DNA of 9,623 bases from a bacterium (GTDB taxonomy: Bacteria > JAMCPX01): the NCBI GenBank assembly GCA_027364825.1, contig DAHXOM010000327.1, positions 1 through 9,623 of the forward strand. The letters are read 5' to 3'. A model generated the notes under the pieces. It was not told where the DNA came from. It saw only the letters and a list, made by a program, of their open reading frames with translations, and did no database searches. Numbering within the stretch: position 1 is the first letter of the stretch; every line of letters starts with the position of its first letter. Positions 1 through 7,444 of the stretch are shown piece by piece. The position numbers were made by a program, and so were the translations under genes.

Positions 1-1339
1 CCTGCACCCAAAAATCCACGGCGGTATACTTGCCATACGGAGCAACAACGAGCATATAAAATCGCTCAAAGAGCACTCCATAGACCTGATCGATCTCATC
101 ATCGTCAATTTGTATCCTTTCAGGGAGACCGCACGGAAAAAGGGCGTATCCTTTGACGAAGTCATAGAAATGATCGACATCGGCGGTCCGTCCATGATAC
201 GGGCGGGTTCGAAGAACTTCAAAGACGTCACGGTCATAGTGGATCCGTCGGATTATCCATGGCTCATAGAGCATATGAAGAAAGATGACATAACCGAGAA
301 AGACAGATTGAGACTTGCGGCAAAGGCCTTTAATCATACGGCGGCATACGACAGCGTTATTTCCAACTGGCTCAACCTGAAACTCGAGAAAGATCTGCCC
401 GGGGAAATCCACCTTACGATGAACAGGCTGCAATCCATGCGGTACGGAGAAAACCCGCACCAGCAGGCGGCTCTCTACAGGACATCGGACCTGGACCGGC
501 ATGAAGACCTGACATTCGAGCAGCTCGGAGGGAAAGAACTTTCCTACAATAATATTGTCGATATGAGCAGTGCTTATGAGCTCGTATCCGAGTTTCGACA
601 GCCTGCCTGTATTATTGTAAAACATACGAATCCATGCGGTGCCGCACTCTCGGACAGTATTTCAAATGCTTACGCTCTTGCATTCAAAACAGACCCTGCA
701 TCGAGCTACGGAGGCATCTGCGGGGTTAACGGCCAGCTTGATGAAGCAACCGCAAAGCTTATTGCAGATACATTCTATGAAGTCATCATTGCACCGTCCT
801 TCTCAGTCCCTGCACTTGATATCCTCTCCAAAAAGAAAAATCTGAGGCTTATAAAGGTTTCTGCCGTTGTTCCGGAAACAATCCAGCTCGAGATACACGA
901 CACCCCGTTCGGTATGCTCGTTCAGACAAAAGATACCCTGTCGGATGAACTCAAGAACAGCCGCGTTGTTACCAAGAGGGCACCAACCCCCGATCAAATG
1001 AAAGATATGGATTTTGCAATGAAGGTATGCAAGCACACAAAGAGCAACACAATCATCGTTGCAAAATCCCAGCAGCTTATCGGGGTAGGTGCGGGTCAGA
1101 TGAGCAGGGTCGATTCCGCAAAGATAGCAATCATGAAATCAAATCTCAGTACAAAGGGGGCTGTAGGTGCGTCAGATGCCTTTTTCCCTTTTGCAGACGG
1201 GTTAAAGGTGCTCATCGATGCAGGCATTACATCCGTTGTACAGCCGGGCGGTTCAATCAGGGATGAAGAGGTTATTAAGGCTGCCGATGAAGCAGGTATC
1301 GCAATGGTGTTCACCGGAATAAGACACTTCAAACATTAA
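1..1339 (+). CDS. purH: Bifunctional AICAR formyltransferase / IMP cyclohydrolase PurH, 5'-truncated by window edge
   Basis: PurH catalyses the last two steps of IMP synthesis in the cytoplasm: formylation of AICAR by 10-formyl-THF, then ring closure to IMP. The reading frame is open from base 2, before any start codon, so roughly the first 70 residues of a ~510-530 residue protein lie outside the window. The visible part begins in the N-terminal cyclohydrolase (MGS-like) domain with the motifs LHPKIHGGIL and DLIIVNLYPF. The transformylase domain follows, with RYGENPHQQAALY, the catalytic-type KHTNPCGAA (Lys-His pair), DPASSYGGICG, KHTKSNTII, GVGAGQMSR, SDAFFPFADG and VVQPGGSIRD, ending in GIRHFKH as is typical of the family. 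No frameshift or missing motif is seen. The TTG at 110 lies inside the conserved NLYPF motif and is not the real start. purD follows after 21 bases, suggesting a shared purine operon. Confidence 0.97.
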   Translation, partial: LHPKIHGGILAIRSNNEHIKSLKEHSIDLIDLIIVNLYPFRETARKKGVSFDEVIEMIDIGGPSMIRAGSKNFKDVTVIVDPSDYPWLIEHMKKDDITEKDRLRLAAKAFNHTAAYDSVISNWLNLKLEKDLPGEIHLTMNRLQSMRYGENPHQQAALYRTSDLDRHEDLTFEQLGGKELSYNNIVDMSSAYELVSEFRQPACIIVKHTNPCGAALSDSISNAYALAFKTDPASSYGGICGVNGQLDEATAKLIADTFYEVIIAPSFSVPALDILSKKKNLRLIKVSAVVPETIQLEIHDTPFGMLVQTKDTLSDELKNSRVVTKRAPTPDQMKDMDFAMKVCKHTKSNTIIVAKSQQLIGVGAGQMSRVDSAKIAIMKSNLSTKGAVGASDAFFPFADGLKVLIDAGITSVVQPGGSIRDEEVIKAADEAGIAMVFTGIRHFKH

Positions 1340-1360
1340 GATAATGGGAAAGGGACACAA

Positions 1361-2611
1361 ATGAATATTCTTGTTATAGGGTCGGGCGGACGGGAGCACG
1401 CTATTGTCCATAAAATCAAGCAGGATGGCATAAAAAATATATACTGTGCGCCCGGCAATGCGGGTATTGAGGAGCTGGCACAGTGCGTTCCCCTAAAAGC
1501 TGACGATCTGGACGGGCTCCTCAAGTTTGCACAGGAGAAAAAAATATCACTTACCATCGTTGGACCTGAACTGCCGTTACAGGCGGGTATTGTCGACACC
1601 TTTACGGCACACGGACTTGCTATCTTTGGTCCCACAAAACAAGCAGCAATGCTTGAGACATCGAAAGCGTTCGCAAAAAAGCTTTTAAAGACATACGGTA
1701 TTCCTACACCGGCATTTGAGGTGTTTGACAGCTCCGCCGATGCCATTGATTACGTAAAGACCCTGTCGTTCCCGGTCGTTATAAAGGCGGATGGACTCGC
1801 CTCAGGAAAAGGAGTTATCATTGCCGACGAATTATCTCTTGCAATAAGTTCTATAAAGGATATGATGGACAACCGCATATTCGGAGATGCTGGCAAGGTA
1901 ATACTTGTTGAAGAGTTTATGAAGGGGGTTGAGTCGAGCTATTTTGTCATATCAAACGGCAACACATTTATAAACGTTGCAAGCGCCAGGGATTATAAGA
2001 GGCTGAAAGATAACGACCTTGGTCTCAATACCGGTGGAATGGGATCGATATCGCCGTCGGATAAATTGACACCGGAACTCGAAGAAAAGATTAACGTAAG
2101 GATCATATCGCCGCTTATGGACGCCCTCAGGAAAGAGGGGATTGTTTATAAAGGAGTACTCTATACGGGCATCATGATCTCCAATAACGATCCGTACGTA
2201 TTGGAATTTAATGTGCGATTCGGGGACCCTGAAACACAGGCAATATTACCACGCATAGAAAGTGACCTTGTGAGCGTATTAATGGACAGCGCTAAAGGGA
2301 AGATGTTTGCTGAATCAATAACGCTGAAAAAAGACGTCGGCGTTTGCGTTGTAATGGCTTCCCAGGGCTATCCTGTTGCTCCCCGGACAGGCATAACAAT
2401 TGAAGGATTAAAAGCTGCCGGCGGCAAAGATACCTTTATATTTCATGCCGGCACAAAAAATGAAAAAGGCACCATAAAAACAGCCGGGGGACGGGTACTC
2501 GGCATCACTGCCCTTGGTGAAGACATAAAGACAGCGAGAGAAAAGGTTTACAAAGCAGTTAACTCTATTATATTTGAGGGCTCACAATACAGGAGGGATA
2601 TAGGTTTATGA
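1361..2611 (+). CDS. purD: Phosphoribosylamine-glycine ligase (GARS) PurD
   Basis: PurD joins glycine to phosphoribosylamine using ATP, giving GAR in the second step of purine synthesis; it is a cytoplasmic ATP-grasp enzyme. The 416 residues match the usual length. The N-terminal domain opens with MNILVIGSGGREHAI, then GNAGIEE and VGPELPLQAGIVD. The ATP-grasp part shows FGPTKQAAMLETSK, the nucleotide-binding loop VIKADGLASGKGV, EEFMKGVESS, ARDYKRLKDNDLGLNTGGMG, and the metal/ATP-binding segment LEFNVRFGDPETQ. The C-terminal domain ends in RRDIGL. The ATG at 1361 is supported by a purine-rich GGGAAAGGGA just upstream and by the family's standard N-terminus. It lies 21 bases after purH. Its TGA stop overlaps the ATG of the export lipoprotein gene (ATGA), so translation of the two genes is probably coupled. 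Confidence 0.97.
   Translation: MNILVIGSGGREHAIVHKIKQDGIKNIYCAPGNAGIEELAQCVPLKADDLDGLLKFAQEKKISLTIVGPELPLQAGIVDTFTAHGLAIFGPTKQAAMLETSKAFAKKLLKTYGIPTPAFEVFDSSADAIDYVKTLSFPVVIKADGLASGKGVIIADELSLAISSIKDMMDNRIFGDAGKVILVEEFMKGVESSYFVISNGNTFINVASARDYKRLKDNDLGLNTGGMGSISPSDKLTPELEEKINVRIISPLMDALRKEGIVYKGVLYTGIMISNNDPYVLEFNVRFGDPETQAILPRIESDLVSVLMDSAKGKMFAESITLKKDVGVCVVMASQGYPVAPRTGITIEGLKAAGGKDTFIFHAGTKNEKGTIKTAGGRVLGITALGEDIKTAREKVYKAVNSIIFEGSQYRRDIGL
2591..2596 (+). promoter_or_regulatory. Strong Shine-Dalgarno (AGGAGG) for the export lipoprotein gene
   Basis: A full AGGAGG lies inside the last codons of purD, 11 bases before the ATG at 2608. It fixes the start of the polysaccharide export gene and shows that this gene can recruit ribosomes itself despite the ATGA overlap with purD. 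Confidence 0.75.
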
Positions 2612-3678
2612 AGAGCAAGCTTTTATTATTGATACCGCTGCTTATGATATCATGCGCCACGGTAAATAAGGCGGAAAGCCCTGCGGCAAAAGAACCTGCC
2701 GTTGTTCAGCCTGCCGGATTACAGCAGACAGACACTACTTCTGCAATACCTATAAGTGAACAAAAGAATCCGGCAGTAGCCCGGCTTCTTCAAGAAGGTA
2801 AACAGGACCATGTTGACGAAGGGCTCGGCGTAGGTGATTCGATCAGCATTACCGTGTGGGGACATCCTGATGTAAGCGGTGTGGCCCGTATAGAGAAAGA
2901 TGGTAACTTATATCTGCCGCTTGTGGGTGGAATCTCTGCAAAAGGTTTAACCCTTGACCAGCTTAAAGAGAAGCTCACAGAGGCTTACCGTGCATACATA
3001 AGACATCCGTTGATAGACGTTCAAGTAAGAGAGTATGCAAGCAGGCTTGTACTCTTGCTCGGTAATGTTGTAAAACCGGGTATATACCCTATGAAGGGCG
3101 GGACTGACCTTGTAACAGCCATTGCATTGGCAGGGGGACAGGCACTGCAATCAAATCTTTCGAGCGTATACCTCCTAAGGGATGGTCATTCCACGATTGT
3201 CAATGTGGCTGATTATCTGCAAACAGGCAACCAGTATAACGATCCGGTAATCAAGGATAAAGATGTCATATACGTGCCAAGCGCTGAGGAGCAAAATGTT
3301 GTAGTGCTCGGACGCGTTGATAAACCTGTTGCAATACCCATGAGCGGTGCTCCCATATCTATAGTCAAGGCTATAGTACTCGCCGGGGGCTTCAAACTCG
3401 GCGCCAGAAAGAATGAGGTAAAGGTAATAAGAGGGGGGTTAATCCATCCGGACATCTACACTGTTAATGTTGATGATATACTGCATGGGAAACAGCCGAA
3501 TTCACCACAGGGGCTTGTACTCTATGCAGGTGATATTGTGTTTGTTCCGCAGAACGGCTTGGCATCATGGAACGACATACTCGAGCAGATCCAGCCTACT
3601 TTTGACGTCCTGCTTGCAAAACCATTGTCTGCGGCAACAAATTTTCTGCTTTTGAGACAATTACTGAGGACCCCCTAA
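2608..3678 (+). CDS. Wza-like outer-membrane polysaccharide export lipoprotein (Poly_export + SLBB)
   Basis: This is probably the outer-membrane channel through which capsule or exopolysaccharide leaves the cell. The 356-residue protein starts with a lipoprotein signal: Lys2/Lys4, a Leu/Ile-rich core and LMISC with the likely lipidated Cys16. The -3 position is Met, so the lipobox is slightly off consensus. A low-complexity Ala/Pro/Gln linker (about 20-50) follows. The Poly_export domain (about 71-142) has GLGVGDSISITVWGHPDVSG and DGNLYLPLVGGISAKGLT. Two SLBB-type beta-grasp repeats follow at about 145-225 (LLGNVVKPGIYPM, then IALAGG) and 230-315 (VLGRVDKPVAIPM, then IVLAGGF). The C-terminal ~38 residues could form the amphipathic helix that builds the Wza-type pore; this is inferred. 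It overlaps purD by 4 bases and the kinase gene by 1 base. The Wza-like family call is solid; the exported polymer is unknown. Confidence 0.92.
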   Translation: MKSKLLLLIPLLMISCATVNKAESPAAKEPAVVQPAGLQQTDTTSAIPISEQKNPAVARLLQEGKQDHVDEGLGVGDSISITVWGHPDVSGVARIEKDGNLYLPLVGGISAKGLTLDQLKEKLTEAYRAYIRHPLIDVQVREYASRLVLLLGNVVKPGIYPMKGGTDLVTAIALAGGQALQSNLSSVYLLRDGHSTIVNVADYLQTGNQYNDPVIKDKDVIYVPSAEEQNVVVLGRVDKPVAIPMSGAPISIVKAIVLAGGFKLGARKNEVKVIRGGLIHPDIYTVNVDDILHGKQPNSPQGLVLYAGDIVFVPQNGLASWNDILEQIQPTFDVLLAKPLSAATNFLLLRQLLRTP

Positions 3679-6014
3679 TGGCAGAGAACACATCTTTAAC
3701 AACGTCACCGGAACTCGTAGAATACATACTCTTATTAAGAAGAAAGTGGAAGCTGATTGCACTGGTAACGGCTATATTCTTTATAACCGGTATGATATAT
3801 ACCTATCTCAAAACACCGGTCTATCAGTCAGCAGCTACCATCTACATAGAAGAACCCTTATCAAGAAACAACCTTTTGAGCGACATCATCGTGATGCAAT
3901 GGTGGAACAGGACATCCTCGGAAAAATTGATAGCACAGAGCAGGTCCGTGGCCGAGCTTGCGGCAGATAAGATAGGGCTCGATTACCACATCGAGTCAGA
4001 GCCGACAACATCCAGTATACATATATATAAGATCAGGCCTTTTGACAGGAATAAAATCGATCGATTTGTCATTAAATTTACCGGCAGGAGATCCTACGAT
4101 GTCTATGTCGATAACCATAACATAGGCTCCGGTGCAGTTGGGGTTTCATTTACTTCTTCAGAACTTTCTTTTTACTTGAAAAGCGCAAACAATGTATCCA
4201 GCGGCGACTCTGTAACGGTCAAAAGGGGCAGCCTTGAGAAGGCTGTTAACAGTATAAGGGAAAACACCAATATCGAAGAAATGGGCGAGATGACCAATAT
4301 CCTCAGGGTAAGCTGCAAAAACAGGGATCCCTACCTTGCGAGTCTTATAGCAAATGAACTCATAAAGGCATATATTGAGTTGAGCGTACAGCGTATGAGT
4401 CAGGAGGCTTCTCAGGCATTAACCTTTATATCCGATCAGCTCAAGATCACCAATAATAACCTTGACCATTCAGAAAAGGTAATGGACGAGTTCAAAAAAG
4501 AACACGGCGTCTTATCTTTCTCGGCAGAGACCGAGGCAGCCATACAAAGGATCTCGGACCTTGAGAGAGATAAACTTGACATAGCCCTGAAAATAAAGGA
4601 TGCAAACTCATTGAAGGACATGCTTTTAAGTCCCGGTGCGAACATACAAGACTACCTTATCAGCGGGTCAGATCCGGTGCTTGGCTCAATGGTTCAGGAC
4701 CTTGCCAAACTCGAGGTACAGAAAAAGGCAATGCTTGAAGAATATACTGAAAAATATCCGGGTGTTGTTGCTTTAAGTGCCCAGATATCCGAATCGAAAC
4801 AGAAGATCAGAGAAATGATAGGCAGCACCGTGAACCAGTTAAACATCCAGAAGAAAAACGTCACGCTGACCGAGGATGCATATCACAAGAGCCTTTCCAA
4901 TCTGCCCAAGACCATGAGAGACTATGCACATCTGGAAAGGGACTTGGTAGTAAATGAGGAATTGTATGATTTCCTTCTGAAAAAGCATGAAGAGGCAAGG
5001 ATCTCGAAAGCAGCAACCGTTGCGAACATCCGGATAATAGACCAGGCCATTCCTTCTCATGATCCGATAGAGCCGCAGAAAGCGAAAAATGCACTGGTCA
5101 GCTTCCTTCTTGGCTTCATCCTTTCGCTCATTTTTGCCTTCTACACGGAGTACACAGACACCTCGCTCAAGACCGTGGAAGATGCCCGCAGAAGGCTTAC
5201 ACTGCCCATATTCGGCATTATACCGCAGCTTCCTCACCATGAAGCAAACGGGAAGGCAAAAAGGGAACTTATTACTGTTGAGGATCTCAAATCCACGGTA
5301 ACGGAGGCGTACCGATCTCTCAGAACGAATATACAGTTTGCCGACCTGGAAAACAAGAACAAATGCTTTTTGTTAACATCATCCGGCCCGGGCGAAGGTA
5401 AATCCACAACAGCTGCGAATATCGCCATAACGCTTGCCTATGCGGAGATGCCGACCATACTCATAGATGCTGATTTCAGGAAGCCCGTAATACACTCGCT
5501 TTTTAACCTCGAACAGGAGCCCGGCATTACGAATTATCTTGTATCCGACATACCCATAACCGATGTAATAAAGCACACCAGCACGAAGAATCTCGATGTC
5601 ATAACTGTTGGTATCATCCCGCCAAATCCTTCGGAATTGTTGAACAAGTCGAAGGTTGATACCCTGATAAAAGAGCTCAAAAAACATTACAGTTACATTA
5701 TCTTCGATACGGCACCTATTTTACCGGTAACGGACCCTGCTATACTCGGATCAAAGGTTGACGGGGCATTCATAGTTGTTGAGCTCGGCAAAACGACAAT
5801 TGAGGCGGTTTCCAGGTCACAGTCCTTGCTTACCAACACCAAAACGAATGTGTATGGAGTGATCTTAAACAAGATAAGCATGACGGTAGGCAGATACGGA
5901 CATTATTACTATTACTATCACTACGACAAGTATTATCATGAGAATAAAAAGAAAACCAATCTGGAAAAGATGAAAGAAGCATTGCTGAAATTTTACAGGT
6001 TCCTGATTGGTTAA
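3678..6014 (+). CDS. Wzc-like polysaccharide co-polymerase with fused BY-kinase domain
   Basis: Inner-membrane protein that should control polymer length and export with the Wza-like lipoprotein and autophosphorylate on tyrosine. The 778 residues have the full Wzc/GumC layout. A Wzz domain contains TM1 (about 25-44), followed by a periplasmic region with long coiled coil (about 235-395) and a GNVR-like segment (about 405-470). A proline-rich stretch (IPSHDPIEPQ) precedes TM2 (about 472-490). The cytoplasmic BY-kinase has Walker A GPGEGKST (570-577, Lys575), Walker A' TILIDADFRKP (Asp597, Asp599) and Walker B YIIFDTAP (Asp677). The tail carries nine tyrosines between 740 and 753, the usual autophosphorylation cluster. 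The ATG shares one base with the previous stop (TAATG), and GAGGA at 3666-3670 serves as its Shine-Dalgarno. Because kinase and co-polymerase are fused, no separate Wzd/CpsD partner is needed. No defect is seen. Confidence 0.94.
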   Translation: MAENTSLTTSPELVEYILLLRRKWKLIALVTAIFFITGMIYTYLKTPVYQSAATIYIEEPLSRNNLLSDIIVMQWWNRTSSEKLIAQSRSVAELAADKIGLDYHIESEPTTSSIHIYKIRPFDRNKIDRFVIKFTGRRSYDVYVDNHNIGSGAVGVSFTSSELSFYLKSANNVSSGDSVTVKRGSLEKAVNSIRENTNIEEMGEMTNILRVSCKNRDPYLASLIANELIKAYIELSVQRMSQEASQALTFISDQLKITNNNLDHSEKVMDEFKKEHGVLSFSAETEAAIQRISDLERDKLDIALKIKDANSLKDMLLSPGANIQDYLISGSDPVLGSMVQDLAKLEVQKKAMLEEYTEKYPGVVALSAQISESKQKIREMIGSTVNQLNIQKKNVTLTEDAYHKSLSNLPKTMRDYAHLERDLVVNEELYDFLLKKHEEARISKAATVANIRIIDQAIPSHDPIEPQKAKNALVSFLLGFILSLIFAFYTEYTDTSLKTVEDARRRLTLPIFGIIPQLPHHEANGKAKRELITVEDLKSTVTEAYRSLRTNIQFADLENKNKCFLLTSSGPGEGKSTTAANIAITLAYAEMPTILIDADFRKPVIHSLFNLEQEPGITNYLVSDIPITDVIKHTSTKNLDVITVGIIPPNPSELLNKSKVDTLIKELKKHYSYIIFDTAPILPVTDPAILGSKVDGAFIVVELGKTTIEAVSRSQSLLTNTKTNVYGVILNKISMTVGRYGHYYYYYHYDKYYHENKKKTNLEKMKEALLKFYRFLIG

Positions 6015-6035
6015 GCAAAAATGTATCAAACTATT

Positions 6036-6061
6036 GCGGGGCAATTCATGGATTGCCCCGC
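6036..6061 (+). other. Perfect 10-bp GC-rich stem-loop between the kinase and phosphatase genes
   Basis: GCGGGGCAAT at 6036-6045 and ATTGCCCCGC at 6052-6061 are exact reverse complements, separated by a 6-base loop TCATGG. The hairpin sits in the only real gap of the plus-strand run. No run of T follows (TCCAACATCT), so it is not a standard intrinsic terminator. It could be a partial terminator or attenuator, or an RNA-processing or stabilising element that sets phosphatase, sigma and anti-sigma levels apart from the export genes. The structure is directly visible; the role is inferred. Confidence 0.6.
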
Positions 6062-6082
6062 TCCAACATCTAACAGACAGTT

Positions 6083-6838
6083 ATGGCTAAGGGCTATATA
6101 GACATACATTCTCATATACTTTACGAAACAGATGATGGTTCGGGAAGTATCGAAGAAACCATCAAAATAATCAAAGCCCTCATGGAGGCCGGCTTTTCAA
6201 CCTCGTATGCTACACCGCACAATATCCCGGGCAATGACACGTCCGCATTGCTATCAAAAAGTAAAGATAAAATACGGAAGATTTCGGAAGTCCTCGAGAA
6301 ACAGAATATCGGCTACGGTATATACACCGGCGCGGAAAACTATTTTGATGCATCCCTGAATATAAAAAACCCCGGGGAGTATTTTATTCCACTCGGAAAT
6401 TCGGATATCTTTCTCGTTGAAATCCCCTTTATAGGTGAGAGCTTACACCATATTGATGCACTGCATAAATCGGGCCTGCGATGCATCATTGCCCACGTTG
6501 AAAGATATATGGATATAGTCCAGAACCCCGACAAGGTACACAGATTGAAACAGGCCGGGTTTATAATCCAGATGAACTTTGGCAGCTTGATCGGAGTGTA
6601 CGGCTTTGATGTTATGAAAACCGCACTCTATCTTTTGAAAGAAGATATGATTGATGTAATGGCAACGGACATACATGACATACACCATGCGGACATAATT
6701 CTTAAAAAAGGATTAAAAAGGCTCGAGACACTTGTCAATCCAGCAACCCTTTTGAAGGTTTTAAAGGAAAGGCCTCATACTATTCTTACCGTGGGTTATG
6801 AAAAACCAAATGCTCAGTCTAATGATAATAATAGCTGA
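6083..6838 (+). CDS. CpsB/YwqE-type PHP-family tyrosine-protein phosphatase
   Basis: Predicted metal-dependent phosphatase that removes phosphate from tyrosines of the neighbouring BY-kinase, so that phosphorylation can cycle during polysaccharide assembly. The 251-residue cytoplasmic protein fits the CpsB/CapC/YwqE length. Metal-binding motifs in order are DIHSHILYETDDGS (His9, His11, Asp17/18), ATPHN (His46), TGAEN (Glu85), VEIPF (Glu113), IIAHVERY (His138) and ATDIHD (Asp196, His198). All expected PHP ligand positions appear to be present. Gram-negative Wzc systems such as E. coli's use a low-molecular-weight Wzb phosphatase instead; here the PHP type, best known from Gram-positive bacteria, takes that place. 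The ATG at 6083 has no strong Shine-Dalgarno, and a TAA in frame 12 bases upstream rules out a longer start. The sigma factor gene begins 12 bases after its stop. Confidence 0.9.
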   Translation: MAKGYIDIHSHILYETDDGSGSIEETIKIIKALMEAGFSTSYATPHNIPGNDTSALLSKSKDKIRKISEVLEKQNIGYGIYTGAENYFDASLNIKNPGEYFIPLGNSDIFLVEIPFIGESLHHIDALHKSGLRCIIAHVERYMDIVQNPDKVHRLKQAGFIIQMNFGSLIGVYGFDVMKTALYLLKEDMIDVMATDIHDIHHADIILKKGLKRLETLVNPATLLKVLKERPHTILTVGYEKPNAQSNDNNS

Positions 6839-6850
6839 TATGAACCCGTT

Positions 6851-7444
6851 ATGGCAAATCCGAATAAACAATATACTCAGGATCAAGATGATCTCGAAAT
6901 CATAACCCGGTGTAACAATGGGGATAAACACGCTTACAGACTCCTGATAGAGAGGTATAAAGATGCCATATACTCTACCGCGCTAAGATTTACCCGTGAT
7001 CCATCAACGGCAGAAGAAGTAACCCAGGAAACATTTGTAAAGGCATGGAAATATCTTGCCAGGTTTGAAGGACGTTCAAAATTTTCGACGTGGCTGACTG
7101 CTATAGCTGTCAACAAGGCCAAAGATATGCTCAAGGAGAAACATCGGGTTGTAAGTACGCAGGATATGGATACCGGTATCGAAACATCATCTCTTCAGTC
7201 TAATGTAACAGAAGGGCCGGAAGAAACACTTATGAACAATGAACTCGGACTGCAATTAAAAAGGCTTATAGATGAACTACCTGCCCTGTACAAGGAGGCG
7301 TTTATTTTAAAGCATGTTGAATTGTTATCATATGAAGAAATAAGCAGTATCAGTAAAATAAGTATCGAGGCGGTAAAAATGAGGGTTTTCAGGGCACGGG
7401 AAATCCTCAAAGAACAGTTTTACAAAGAAGAACAAGATGGATAA
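6851..7444 (+). CDS. ECF-type RNA polymerase sigma factor (RpoE-like)
   Basis: Predicted alternative sigma factor that directs RNA polymerase to a small regulon. At 197 residues it has only the two regions typical of the ECF group. Region 2 (about 28-98) contains TAEEVTQETFVKAWKYL and GRSKFSTWLTAIAVNKAKDML. A variable acidic linker follows (about 100-130). Region 4 (about 135-190) contains ELPALYKEAFILKHVELLSYEEIS and a helix-turn-helix ending in EAVKMRVFRAREILK. The gene follows the phosphatase by 12 bases and overlaps the next gene by 8 bases, the common layout of a sigma factor with its own anti-sigma factor. No clear Shine-Dalgarno precedes the ATG, so translation may depend on the upstream gene. 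Its target promoters are unknown; control of polysaccharide genes is inferred from position only. Confidence 0.92.
   Translation: MANPNKQYTQDQDDLEIITRCNNGDKHAYRLLIERYKDAIYSTALRFTRDPSTAEEVTQETFVKAWKYLARFEGRSKFSTWLTAIAVNKAKDMLKEKHRVVSTQDMDTGIETSSLQSNVTEGPEETLMNNELGLQLKRLIDELPALYKEAFILKHVELLSYEEISSISKISIEAVKMRVFRAREILKEQFYKEEQDG

Noticed and set aside
110..112. TTG start giving a 409-residue purH product.
   Set aside because: It lies inside the conserved NLYPF motif, and the upstream codons from base 2 encode more of the PurH N-terminal domain; the gene simply enters from outside the window.
1336..1746. 136-residue minus-strand open frame opposite purD.
   Set aside because: A shadow of purD's conserved N-terminal domain, with Ser/Ala/Cys-rich composition typical of antisense frames.
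4839..5240. 133-residue open frame on the minus strand.
   Set aside because: It is antisense to the well-supported GNVR/TM2 part of the kinase gene and shows no recognisable domain.
5264..5291. GGAACTT-N16-TCAAA resembling an RpoE-type ECF promoter inside the kinase gene.
   Set aside because: The -10 part is a weak match, it is intragenic, and one such hit in nearly 10 kb on two strands is expected by chance. A second site upstream of this or related genes would be needed.
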